NCBI GenBank assembly: GCA_902787595.1
Contig: CADAHD010000115.1
Location: 1-7,093 of the forward strand
Direction: 5' to 3'
From: an uncultured Lachnospiraceae bacterium
GTDB taxonomy: Bacteria > Bacillota_A > Clostridia > Lachnospirales > Lachnospiraceae
Length of the DNA: 7,093 bases
How positions within the stretch are numbered: the stretch's first letter is position 1; each line of letters begins with the position of its first letter. The position numbers were made by a program, and so were the translations under genes. The notes beneath the pieces were generated by a model that was not told where the DNA came from, searched no databases, and saw only the letters and a program-made list of their open reading frames with translations. Positions 1-5,896 of this stretch are shown one piece after another.

Positions 1-9
1 TGGTTTTGC

Positions 10-31
10 CCCCGGCTCAGGATGACCGGGG
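10..31 (-). other. GC-rich hairpin across the mrnC stop codon
   Basis: Minus-strand CCCCGG (31-26) and CCGGGG (15-10) can form a six-pair stem, extended by a possible T-G wobble, around a loop of about ten bases that contains the mrnC stop. No U-tract follows, so it is not a standard terminator. The G-run could instead serve as, or mask, the ribosome site of a following gene beyond the window edge. The hairpin is visible; its role is a guess. Confidence 0.35.
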
Positions 32-421
32 TGTATCCGTCTCAAGTAAGTCTACCGCTGCTTTCATGAGCTCTTTGACGCGCTCTTCCCTGCCGTTAAT
101 GCTTAAATATCCGATCAGCGCTTCAAATCCCGTAGCTTTCCTGTATTCTCCCGGGCTGGAACTTTTGGGCGCCGCATGCGCCTTGGCATTACGTCCTCTT
201 CTGTATACCGCTTCTTCCTCTTCGGACAGGGCATCCATCAGCGCCTCAACGGCCTTTGCCTGGGCTGCTGCGCACACAAAATGTGTAGCTATCGCATGAT
301 ACTTCTCTACCGGCATGTTCCCACGGCTTTCCATTATGTACTCGCGCACATAGCGTTCATAAACCGCATCGCCAAGATAAGCGTATCCCAGCGCCGAATA
401 ATTCTTTATATCTTCTCCCAC
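17..421 (-). CDS. mrnC: Mini-ribonuclease III (MrnC), 23S rRNA maturation
   Basis: This 134-residue protein is a mini-RNase III: an RNase III catalytic domain with no double-stranded RNA-binding domain. In Bacillus subtilis this enzyme trims the ends of 23S rRNA precursors as a cytoplasmic dimer. The sequence shows YLGDAVYERYVREY at residues 15-28, with the expected catalytic Asp18. It also shows RRGRNAK (74-80) and ATGFEALIGYL (96-106), with the second acidic catalytic residue at Glu100. The length is normal for the family. The start is GTG at 421-419, inside the end of cysS, with a GAGGG six bases upstream; the next ATG (residue 30) would remove the catalytic Asp. The 16-bp overlap with cysS implies translational coupling. 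The cysS-mrnC order is conserved in Firmicutes, where rlmB commonly follows; any such gene here would lie outside the window. Identification is firm. Confidence 0.95.
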   Translation of the reverse strand: MGEDIKNYSALGYAYLGDAVYERYVREYIMESRGNMPVEKYHAIATHFVCAAAQAKAVEALMDALSEEEEAVYRRGRNAKAHAAPKSSSPGEYRKATGFEALIGYLSINGREERVKELMKAAVDLLETDTPRSS

Positions 422-1806
422 TTAACGCCCTCTCTGGTATCCTTGATCGCGATGCCCTTATCAAGAAGCTCATTCCTTATAGCGTCAGCCTTTGCAAAAT
501 CCTTGGCTTTCTTAGCCTGCGCGCGTTCTTCTATCTTAGCCAGCACATAAGCCTCCAGCTCGGAATCGACTTCTTCAACAGCCAAAGGCTCGAGCAGTTT
601 AAGTGACAGAACTTCATCAAAGCTCTCAACGATCCTGCGCTTTGTGGCATCATTCACATCAGCCTTCAGAGCATCATACAAAACGGTAAATCCGCTTGAT
701 GTATTCAGGTCGTCTGTCAGTGCTTCTTCAAATTTTCTGCGATATTCCTCAAATGCCTTTTCATCAACCTCTCCGTCTGTTGAAAGCTCGGAAGTGCGCT
801 TGCGAAGCTTCCTGTAAGCATCGCTCATCTGATCCAGCACTTCGTAAGAAAACTCAAGCGGCTTTCTGTAATGGGACTGCAGGCAGAAATACCTGTAAGC
901 AAGCGGATCATAGCCCTTTTCTTCCAGAAGGGATACAGTAAGGAACTCTCCGCTGGATTTGCTCATCTTTCCTTTATCTTTTTCAACAAGATGATGAACA
1001 TGGAACCAGTAGCGGCACCAGGGATGTCCCAGAAACGCTTCGCTCTGGGCTATCTCATTTGTATGATGAGGGAAGATATTATCCACACCGCCGCAGTGGA
1101 TATCCATATATTCTCCCAGATGCTTTATCCCTATGCAGGAGCACTCTATATGCCAGCCCGGATAGCCTTTGCCCCAGGGACTGTCCCATTTGAGCTCCTG
1201 ATCTTCAAACTTGGACTTGGTAAACCAGAGTACAAAGTCTGTCTTGTTTCGTTTGTTTATGTCCTCGTCAACATCGTCACGCACGCCGATCTTAAGATCA
1301 TCTTCGTTCTGATTTGAGAGCTTATAATACTTATCAAGCTTTGAAGTATCAAAATATACATTTTCTCCTGCCTGATAAGCATAGCCTTTCTCAAGCAAAA
1401 CCTCTATCATGTTGATGAATTCGGGTATGCAATGCGTAGCCGGCTCAACCACATCCGGCATGCGCATATTCAGCTTATTAAAGTCCGCAAAGAATGCCTT
1501 TGTGTATCTGTCTGCAATATCAAGCACTGTCGTATGCTCGCGTTTTGCACCCTTAAGCATCTTATCCTCGCCCGTATCGGCGTCGGATGAAAGATGTCCT
1601 ACATCGGTGATGTTCATTACACGCTTGACATCATACCCTGCATACAGCATGGTCTTTACCAGCACATCTTCACAGATATAACTGCGAAGGTTTCCTATAT
1701 GCGCAAAATGGTAAACCGTAGGGCCGCAGGTATAGATCGCAGCCTTTCCTTCTTCATGCGGTTTGAATTCCTCTACCATTCTGCTGGCCGTATTGTAGAT
1801 TCTCAT
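406..1806 (-). CDS. cysS: Cysteinyl-tRNA synthetase
   Basis: This 466-residue class I aminoacyl-tRNA synthetase charges tRNA-Cys with cysteine using ATP, as a cytoplasmic monomer. The HIGH-type signature is HIGN at 36-39 and the KMSKS loop is at 280-284. The zinc site that discriminates cysteine is complete: Cys27 in TCGPTVY, Cys222 in WHIECS, and His247 and Glu251 in HHTNE. The C-terminal helical anticodon-binding region ends with KAKDFAKADAIRNELLDKGI, typical of bacterial CysS. Length is normal. The ATG at 1806-1804 has GGGGAGGA (1819-1812) five bases upstream. It lies 37 bp after ispF and overlaps mrnC by 16 bp. The 37-bp gap is too short for a T-box leader, a common control element for Firmicute synthetase genes, so expression probably depends on the upstream operon promoter. 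Identification is firm. Confidence 0.97.
   Translation of the reverse strand: MRIYNTASRMVEEFKPHEEGKAAIYTCGPTVYHFAHIGNLRSYICEDVLVKTMLYAGYDVKRVMNITDVGHLSSDADTGEDKMLKGAKREHTTVLDIADRYTKAFFADFNKLNMRMPDVVEPATHCIPEFINMIEVLLEKGYAYQAGENVYFDTSKLDKYYKLSNQNEDDLKIGVRDDVDEDINKRNKTDFVLWFTKSKFEDQELKWDSPWGKGYPGWHIECSCIGIKHLGEYMDIHCGGVDNIFPHHTNEIAQSEAFLGHPWCRYWFHVHHLVEKDKGKMSKSSGEFLTVSLLEEKGYDPLAYRYFCLQSHYRKPLEFSYEVLDQMSDAYRKLRKRTSELSTDGEVDEKAFEEYRRKFEEALTDDLNTSSGFTVLYDALKADVNDATKRRIVESFDEVLSLKLLEPLAVEEVDSELEAYVLAKIEERAQAKKAKDFAKADAIRNELLDKGIAIKDTREGVKWEKI
419..432 (-). promoter_or_regulatory. Ribosome site and GTG start of mrnC inside cysS
   Basis: GAGGG on the minus strand (432-428) lies six bases before GTG (421-419). 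It falls within the last codons of cysS and supports the GTG start over any downstream ATG. Confidence 0.7.
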
Positions 1807-1843
1807 AATCTTCCTCCCCTTATAAATCCAGTCTTTTAATTAT

Positions 1844-2407
1844 TTAAACCTGCGGATCATTCCGCGGACAGCCTTTACATGCTCCGGCCGCTCCGCAGCA
1901 GCCTGCAGCAGTCACATCCATCGAATAAAGCTCTCTGGCGGTATATAAAAGACAGACTGCCTCTGCCGCAATGCCTTCGCCTCTCCCGGTAAAGCCCAGA
2001 TGTTCTTCGGTAGTAGCCTTTATGTTTATCTGATCAAGCTCTATTTCCAGAGCTTCGCTGTACCGCCTGCGCATATCATCGATATAAGGTCTCATCTTAG
2101 GCGCCTGAGCGATGATCGTAGCATCAATATTTTCAATAAAATACCCTGCTTCCTGCAGAGTATCCTTCACCTTTCCCAGTAATACAAAGCTGTCGATCCC
2201 TTTGTAAGTATCATCGTTATCCGGAAAGAGCTTTCCTATATCACCCAACGCAGCCGCACCCAGCAGAGCATCCATTATCGCGTGCGTCAGAACATCAGCA
2301 TCCGAATGTCCAACAAGCCCCAATTCATATGGTATCTTTATCCCGCCTATGATCAGATCCCTGTCCGGTCCAAGGCGATGGACATCATAGCCTTTTCCTA
2401 TTCTCAT
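1844..2407 (-). CDS. ispF: 2-C-methyl-D-erythritol 2,4-cyclodiphosphate synthase with Cys-rich tail
   Basis: IspF converts 4-diphosphocytidyl-2-C-methyl-D-erythritol 2-phosphate to the cyclodiphosphate and CMP in the non-mevalonate isoprenoid pathway. The family forms a cytoplasmic trimer with zinc at the subunit interfaces. Metal ligands are present: Asp8 and His10 in GYDVHRL, and His42. [20 protein letters not shown] (32-51) is the family signature, with His34 and Asp38. [22 protein letters not shown] (130-151) includes the C-terminal catalytic and CMP-binding segment. The fold normally ends near residue 157; this protein has 187. The extra 30 residues carry Cys170, Cys171, Cys177 and Cys180 (CC-x5-C-x2-C) and end PRNDPQV. 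The reading frame through the tail is clean. The start has AGGAGG six bases ahead and overlaps the stop of the preceding gene as ATGA. No ispD is visible. The function is firm; the tail is unexplained. Confidence 0.95.
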   Translation of the reverse strand: MRIGKGYDVHRLGPDRDLIIGGIKIPYELGLVGHSDADVLTHAIMDALLGAAALGDIGKLFPDNDDTYKGIDSFVLLGKVKDTLQEAGYFIENIDATIIAQAPKMRPYIDDMRRRYSEALEIELDQINIKATTEEHLGFTGRGEGIAAEAVCLLYTARELYSMDVTAAGCCGAAGACKGCPRNDPQV

Positions 2408-2418
2408 ATGTACCTCCT
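2404..2418 (-). promoter_or_regulatory. ispF ribosome site encoded within the upstream gene, ATGA overlap
   Basis: The AGGAGG (2418-2413) that serves ispF is also the Arg-Arg codon pair in the upstream protein's C-terminus (NYRRYI). The upstream stop TGA shares bases with the ispF ATG. This arrangement favours termination-reinitiation and roughly matched output of the two proteins. Confidence 0.8.
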
Positions 2419-3126
2419 GTAATTTCCCTGAGGTCTCCTTTCGACATTCCTGCCACCCTTGCCCTTATTGGAGCTCTCCGCTGTCAGTATCCTGCCCGCT
2501 TCTGCATCGGAAGGTTTGACCAGCCTGCCCCTTCGGTCGTAATGTGTAAGAAGGGTCGTATTTCTGGCAGGGTGTTTTTTGCCGCCTTCAGTAAGCTCAT
2601 CGACCAGGGCGCCCGGATCGTTGCCGGCTATTGCAGCCCTTATGCGCTCCTCCCTGTCATCATCCCCGGCTGCGTCTGCTGCAAGTTCCTCATCCGCCTC
2701 TGCTTCAGCAAATCCTGCATCAGGCGCTTTATCCGCTACCGCACTACCATCCGAAGCTTTTTCCCCGTCAGCCGGCTTATCGGATCCGTACCATATACTC
2801 AGGAAAAAATTCTTTATCGCCTCCCCTATGCGTCCTATGAACTTTCCGAAGCCGGATTGTTTATACTCCCCGGCTTCGACCGCTTCAGCAGTCTTTTCTT
2901 CCTCAAGGGGTGGTATATGTTCCTCTTTTTTTTCTTCTTTTTTTTGTTTTTCAGTGGCAGCTTTGGGAATGTCTTCCTTTGATCCTCTGTCCCATATCAC
3001 TCCGCCGTTTTGGTCTTCACCCGGTAATAAAAAAGCCGGCGCGTCACCTTCAATACGCGCAGCTTTTTTTCCTCCCCTTGCATAGGGGGGTGTATATGTA
3101 TTTCCGTTTCCTATACGGTCTATCAT
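2404..3126 (-). CDS. Hypothetical charged protein upstream of ispF
   Basis: I do not recognise a named family for this 240-residue protein; its ends resemble a conserved hypothetical that I recall only loosely from Lachnospiraceae. It has no signal peptide. The N-terminus reads [15 protein letters not shown]. Residues 58-80 are a Lys/Glu-rich stretch, probably helical or coiled. Residues 92-113 ([21 protein letters not shown]) could be an amphipathic membrane-surface helix. Residues 114-157 are acidic, Ala-rich and probably disordered. Residues 158-215 look like the folded, conserved part, with [20 protein letters not shown] followed by [19 protein letters not shown]. The C-terminus is basic ([14 protein letters not shown]). 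It follows the zinc-ribbon gene by 20 bp and overlaps ispF by 4 bp, so it is surely co-transcribed. The ATG at 3126 is the only plausible start because an in-frame TAG lies 12 bases upstream, but no Shine-Dalgarno sits at normal distance. It is a real gene by context; its function is unknown. Confidence 0.8.
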   Translation of the reverse strand: MIDRIGNGNTYTPPYARGGKKAARIEGDAPAFLLPGEDQNGGVIWDRGSKEDIPKAATEKQKKEEKKEEHIPPLEEEKTAEAVEAGEYKQSGFGKFIGRIGEAIKNFFLSIWYGSDKPADGEKASDGSAVADKAPDAGFAEAEADEELAADAAGDDDREERIRAAIAGNDPGALVDELTEGGKKHPARNTTLLTHYDRRGRLVKPSDAEAGRILTAESSNKGKGGRNVERRPQGNYRRYI

Positions 3127-3156
3127 GCTTTGGAAGATCTATATCTTCAGCCACCT
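3127..3156 (-). promoter_or_regulatory. Possible hairpin-bridged ribosome site
   Basis: The start of the 240-residue protein has no Shine-Dalgarno within 15 bases. AGGTGG lies 24 bases upstream (3156-3151), in the last codons of the preceding gene. Between them is a perfect six-pair hairpin, GAAGAT-ATAG-ATCTTC (3148-3133), that covers part of the preceding stop codon. Folding the 16-base hairpin would leave an effective spacing of about eight bases. The bases and pairing are seen; the function is inferred. Confidence 0.45.
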
Positions 3157-4835
3157 AATAAAGGATTTGCGCTTGCTCCTCCCAAGATGGGATTCCCGCC
3201 ACCGCCAAGCACGGGGTTACCGCTATTGGCAGGCGTCTGCGTAATATAAGGAATGGCTCCGTTTGTCGGTGCGAAAGGATTTCCCATTCCGGGGCCTGCA
3301 GCAAATGCAGGAACTCCTGCCGCTGCACCGGGCGTAGCTGCATAAGCAGGCATTGTTGCCTGAGGCGCGTAAGCAGGTGATGAGGGAGCTGCCGATGCAG
3401 ACATCTGATATGACATACCACCGGGGCCTGCGCCGGGCTGTGCAGCATACGGAGGTACCGAAGACGACTGCTGTCCGGGTTGTCCGGCTGCCACATAAGC
3501 TGCCTGCTGTATCTGATATGCTGAAGCTCTGCCGAAGGATCCTCTCTCTTCGGGGACAAAATTATCAAAAGAGATCTCTCCGTGAAGTCCGCCTGCAGGC
3601 TGACGGGTGCCGTTCTTTAATTCTCTTTCGGCAGCACGCAAACAGGGCGATTCAAAAATAGATGCATTAGCTTTTTTCTCTTCTTCTTCTGCACGGAGTT
3701 TTTCAAGTATGGTAGGTCCGGTTATCTCTCCCGAAAGGGCTCCGCCGCCACTTACCCCATAATTCAAAGCCGCAGATTCAAACATACCCTCTACAGCCGG
3801 TATAGGCTGTGTGCGTCCTGTTACGGGCTGATATGCCGGAGCTGCAGGATTCACTGACTGAACCTGTCTTGCCGCCTGATAATTGGTCACACGGTTAAGA
3901 GGCACTGTTGCGGCCTGCTGGTATGCCGGTGCGGCAGGTGCTGCGGGCTGATATGCCGGTATCGCAGGTGCTGCAGGTGCTGCGGGCTGCTGATATAAGA
4001 GAGCCTCAGGCGGAACTGCGGGTGCTGCCGGCGCAACCGGCGTAACAGGAACTGTGGGTGCCACAGGTGTTACCGGTGTAGCGGTCGCTACAGGTGTTAC
4101 AGGAACCGGCGTAACAGGAGCCGCGGGAGCCACAGGTGTTACCGGCGCAGCAGGTGCTGCAGGTGCAACCGGCGTTACCGGGATAACCGGCGCTGCCGGA
4201 GGTACAGGCGCAACAGGCGCTGCAGGTGCAGCTGCAACCGGTTCCTCATAAGCGGGAGCCGCTGTTTCTTCATATGCAGGCGCTGCTTCCACAGCGTTGT
4301 TTTTCTTATAATTCGGATCGTAAGCAGGTGCCTGAACAGCAACCCTGGGCTTATATGCAGGTCTGAAAGAAGTTTCCTTCGGGAAAAGACTCGCGGGATC
4401 CACAGACGAAATATTCTCTACCGGCGATGCAGGCCTTTCATATGCAGGTGCCGCAGGTGCCATGGGTGCGGCAGCCACAGCCGGATGAGTATAGGTTATG
4501 GGGGCAGGCGCAGGTGCAGGCTCCTGATATACAGGTGTGGGCTCCTGGTATGCAGGTGCTTCCGGTTCAGGCTCGTATGTCATGATCTCCGGTTCTTCAT
4601 TTACAGGTTCAGGTTTACCCTGTGCTGCCGGTTTTAAGAATTCCAGTTCGGGAATAGCATCTGTACCTGCCGAAGTCTTACTGTAGACACTGCCAAAGGA
4701 AATAGACCCGCTCACGGTTCCGCCCTTTTTCTTCATCTCTTTAACGTACTTTTTGATATTGTACTTGCACCCGGGGCAAAACTTTGCGCTGTCATCCACA
4801 AAACGACTGCACTGAGGGCAGGTGATATTAGCCAT
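3147..4835 (-). CDS. Zinc-ribbon protein with long Pro/Ala-rich disordered region
   Basis: This 562-residue protein opens with a zinc ribbon (Cys6, Cys9, Cys20, Cys23; CPQC and CPGC), then a basic helix [12 protein letters not shown] (28-39). Residues 62-200 are acidic and Pro-rich with repeated PAYQEP/PAYEE units. Residues 204-275 carry proline at almost every third position. Residues 276-345 are Gln/Ala/Pro-rich with further AYQ motifs. A less degenerate segment at 365-440 ([20 protein letters not shown], then [17 protein letters not shown]) may be a conserved interaction module. The tail is Gly/Pro/Ala-rich and ends in three NP(V/I/L)LGG motifs. I see no signal peptide or membrane helix, so it is probably cytoplasmic and mostly disordered. 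Similar N-terminal ribbons start many Firmicute proteins of unknown role. The start has AGGAGG nine bases upstream and a promoter about 70 bp upstream. It leads the ispF-cysS-mrnC run. No function can be assigned. Confidence 0.85.
   Translation of the reverse strand: MANITCPQCSRFVDDSAKFCPGCKYNIKKYVKEMKKKGGTVSGSISFGSVYSKTSAGTDAIPELEFLKPAAQGKPEPVNEEPEIMTYEPEPEAPAYQEPTPVYQEPAPAPAPITYTHPAVAAAPMAPAAPAYERPASPVENISSVDPASLFPKETSFRPAYKPRVAVQAPAYDPNYKKNNAVEAAPAYEETAAPAYEEPVAAAPAAPVAPVPPAAPVIPVTPVAPAAPAAPVTPVAPAAPVTPVPVTPVATATPVTPVAPTVPVTPVAPAAPAVPPEALLYQQPAAPAAPAIPAYQPAAPAAPAYQQAATVPLNRVTNYQAARQVQSVNPAAPAYQPVTGRTQPIPAVEGMFESAALNYGVSGGGALSGEITGPTILEKLRAEEEEKKANASIFESPCLRAAERELKNGTRQPAGGLHGEISFDNFVPEERGSFGRASAYQIQQAAYVAAGQPGQQSSSVPPYAAQPGAGPGGMSYQMSASAAPSSPAYAPQATMPAYAATPGAAAGVPAFAAGPGMGNPFAPTNGAIPYITQTPANSGNPVLGGGGNPILGGASANPLLGG
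3150..3218 (-). repeat. Three C-terminal NP(V/I/L)LGG motifs
   Basis: The last 23 residues of the zinc-ribbon protein contain NPVLGG (540-545), NPILGG (548-553) and NPLLGG (557-562), the third being the exact C-terminus. Spacing is 8 then 9 residues. A diverged GNPFAP precedes them at 518-523. The pattern resembles repeated short linear binding motifs, which is an inference. Confidence 0.7.
4011..4226 (-). repeat. Nine-base-periodic Pro-X-X repeat region
   Basis: This part of the zinc-ribbon gene encodes residues 204-275. Proline occurs at every third position from 204 to 243 without a break (14 prolines). It then shifts phase by one residue and continues from 245 to 275 with a single gap at 251. 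Intervening residues are almost only Val, Ala and Thr (PVT, PVA, PAA units). The DNA is an imperfect nine-base repeat, likely variable in length between strains. The spacing suits a polyproline-II rod or a flexible spacer. Confidence 0.85.
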
Positions 4836-4988
4836 TGATACTATCCTCCTGATTTAGAAAATTTCAACAACAAAAAAAACACTTTTAAAGTCGCTTAAAA
4901 AGATTATACACTAAACGGACATAATTGCAAAGCATTTTAAAGATAATACTTCACAAAATTAAGCTGTAAACATTGGAGTATCAGAAAC
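4836..4988. other. Intergenic region with promoter and leader only
   Basis: Apart from the promoter and ribosome site described separately, this AT-rich stretch shows no open frame, RNA gene or repeat. It lies between the membrane-gene terminator and the zinc-ribbon gene. Confidence 0.7.
4903..4930 (-). promoter_or_regulatory. Sigma-A-type promoter of the zinc-ribbon/ispF/cysS operon
   Basis: The minus strand has TATAAT (4908-4903) preceded by TTGCAA (4930-4925), with a 16-bp spacer and AT-rich sequence upstream that could act as an UP element. The expected transcript start is near 4897, giving a leader of about 60 bases with AGGAGG (4850-4845) nine bases from the ATG. The leader is too short for a T-box and I see no riboswitch in it. 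Confidence 0.7.
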
Positions 4989-5013
4989 AAAAAAGCCCCT
5001 CTTACGAGGGGCT
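4989..5013 (-). terminator. Intrinsic terminator of the membrane-protein gene
   Basis: Minus-strand AGCCCCTC and GAGGGGCT form a perfect eight-pair stem with a GTAA (GNRA) tetraloop, running directly into a T-tract (4994-4989). It begins 14 bases after the stop codon at 5028 and isolates the membrane-protein gene from the operon that follows. Confidence 0.93.
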
Positions 5014-5027
5014 ATAACACTTTTGGT

Positions 5028-5669
5028 TTATACCATCATCTTGGCTTTGCTGAGGAAACCGAGATACTGGAAGAAGATAACAAGTTCGATGATAATACCT
5101 ACCAGAGCTAGGATACCGCCGATAACAGGTATGAATCCCACGAATACGAGTATAATAGCCACAATATACAGTGTCTTGAATGAATTTGCCCTCTGGGTTC
5201 CCAGATTCACGATCTCAATATTGCCTATCGCCTGCGCTACAGTAACTGTAGCATTGATCACACTGTACATCACCATAAAGTTTGAGAAGCCGTCTACAGC
5301 CCCAAGCAGAGCCTTCACCAGCCCCCAGAAGAAACCGCTTGCATTACCGATAGCACTGGTAAGCAGAGATGCAACGATACCAACGCACAGCCAGACAAGC
5401 GCATTATTGTAGCTCAGCTCATCCTTTTTTGCATTAAGGATACCCAGTAAGCCCAGTACGAAAGCAGCTATGCTGCCGCCTATAAGACCGATGGTAGCGA
5501 GCACCGTAAGCACTCCCAGGATAGCCGTAAGTGCGCCGCTGCCCAAAAATGCCGCAGCTACGGTCAGCACCGCGAAGACACCTACGATCAGGCTGCATAC
5601 GGCAACTACGATCTCCAGGATCTGTGACAGGAACAATTGATCCAGACCTTTCTTAACATTGAAATACAT
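5028..5669 (-). CDS. Multi-pass membrane protein of unknown function
   Basis: This 213-residue protein is strongly hydrophobic. It has a short polar start (MYFNVKKGLDQLF), then likely membrane segments at about 17-42, 47-78 (long, perhaps a re-entrant pair), 88-107, 130-148 (weak), and 166-201 split by a PVIGG turn at 181-185. Polar turns include NAKKDELSYNN (79-89) and NLGTQRANS (155-163). There are no cysteine pairs, catalytic motifs or transporter signatures that I can recognise. I chose the ATG at 5669 because GGGAGGG (5683-5677) lies seven bases upstream and a -10 box lies about 65 bp upstream. The frame stays open to 5789, but that longer start would place the promoter and tRNA terminator inside the coding region. 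It sits alone between two terminators, so it is probably monocistronic. The membrane location is confident; the role is unknown. Confidence 0.85.
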   Translation of the reverse strand: MYFNVKKGLDQLFLSQILEIVVAVCSLIVGVFAVLTVAAAFLGSGALTAILGVLTVLATIGLIGGSIAAFVLGLLGILNAKKDELSYNNALVWLCVGIVASLLTSAIGNASGFFWGLVKALLGAVDGFSNFMVMYSVINATVTVAQAIGNIEIVNLGTQRANSFKTLYIVAIILVFVGFIPVIGGILALVGIIIELVIFFQYLGFLSKAKMMV

Positions 5670-5704
5670 TTCTACACCCTCCCTTTTTTTGATATATTTG
5701 CCTG

Positions 5705-5721
5705 CAGTCCGCTTTGGACTG
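5705..5721 (-). other. Small hairpin in the membrane-gene leader
   Basis: CAGTCC and GGACTG form a six-pair stem with a five-base loop in the 5' leader, about 21 bases before the ribosome site. No T-tract follows it, so it may only stabilise the mRNA. Significance is unknown. Confidence 0.45.
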
Positions 5722-5735
5722 TAAAAGCACATTGT

Positions 5736-5741
5736 ATTATA
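5736..5741 (-). promoter_or_regulatory. -10 element of the membrane-protein gene
   Basis: A perfect TATAAT (5741-5736) follows directly after the T-tract of the tRNA terminator. The -35 region at 17 bp spacing (TGAGAG) is poor and falls within the terminator loop, so the promoter may be weak or need an activator. Confidence 0.5.
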
Positions 5742-5742
5742 C

Positions 5743-5779
5743 AAAAAATGCGGAAGTGCTCTCATCGGGCTCTTCCGCA
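5743..5779 (-). terminator. Intrinsic terminator after tRNA-Met
   Basis: Minus-strand TGCGGAAG (5779-5772) and CTTCCGCA (5756-5749) form an eight-pair stem with a 15-base loop, followed by six T (5748-5743). It starts 13 bases after the tRNA 3' end. Confidence 0.85.
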
Positions 5780-5791
5780 GGAATCTCAAAG

Positions 5792-5865
5792 TAGCGAGAG
5801 GGGGATTTGAACCCTCGACACCGCGGGTATGAACCGCGTGCTCTAGCCAACTGAGCTATCTCGCC
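5792..5865 (-). tRNA. tRNA-Met (anticodon CAT), elongator type
   Basis: The 74-base cloverleaf has acceptor GGCGAGA paired with TCTCGCT (pair 1-72 is G-U) and D-stem GCTC/GAGC. The anticodon stem is CGCGG/CCGCG around the loop TTCATAC, the T-loop is TTCAAAT, and the discriminator is A73. The loop TTCATAC and GGCG.../CGCTA ends match the elongator Met tRNA of Firmicutes. The initiator is excluded by the paired 1-72 end and the lack of three G-C pairs next to the anticodon loop. The lysidine-type Ile tRNA usually has CTCATAA. CCA is not encoded (ACTTT follows), so it must be added by nucleotidyltransferase. The T-stem GAGGG/CCCCC holds one A50-C64 mismatch. The gene has its own promoter and terminator. 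Confidence 0.95.
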
Positions 5866-5896
5866 ATATCTTCATCTGCTCTCACAGACGAAGGTT

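Noticed and set aside
10..31. Terminator at the end of mrnC
   Set aside because: The stem is GC-rich but CAAAACCA follows instead of a T-tract, so it is listed only as a hairpin.
1807..1843. T-box or other riboswitch controlling cysS
   Set aside because: The gap is only 37 bp and holds just a ribosome site. The 60-base leader at the operon promoter is also too short and lacks the T-box sequence.
2579..3085. Plus-strand Ser/Ala/Pro-rich frame of 168 codons
   Set aside because: It is antisense to the 240-residue gene, its composition mirrors the Ala/Glu-rich segment, and no promoter or ribosome site was seen.
3155..3568. Minus-strand 137-codon frame overlapping the zinc-ribbon gene
   Set aside because: It is an out-of-frame shadow rich in Gln, His, Leu and Arg, with no ribosome site; the other frame has the zinc ribbon and a promoter.
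4054..4251. Plus-strand collagen-like open frame
   Set aside because: It lies wholly opposite the zinc-ribbon gene's Pro-X-X repeat, has no ribosome site or flanking domain, and is explained by complementarity of Pro and Gly codons.
3850..4260. Repeats considered as a CRISPR array or intergenic repeat cluster
   Set aside because: The units are short, imperfect, in codon phase and coding for Pro-X-X; there are no constant repeats with unique spacers.
5670..5789. Forty-residue N-terminal extension of the membrane protein
   Set aside because: The extension covers the tRNA terminator, the -10 box and the leader. A strong GGGAGGG sits correctly before the ATG at 5669, and the extension is basic with no homology-like features.
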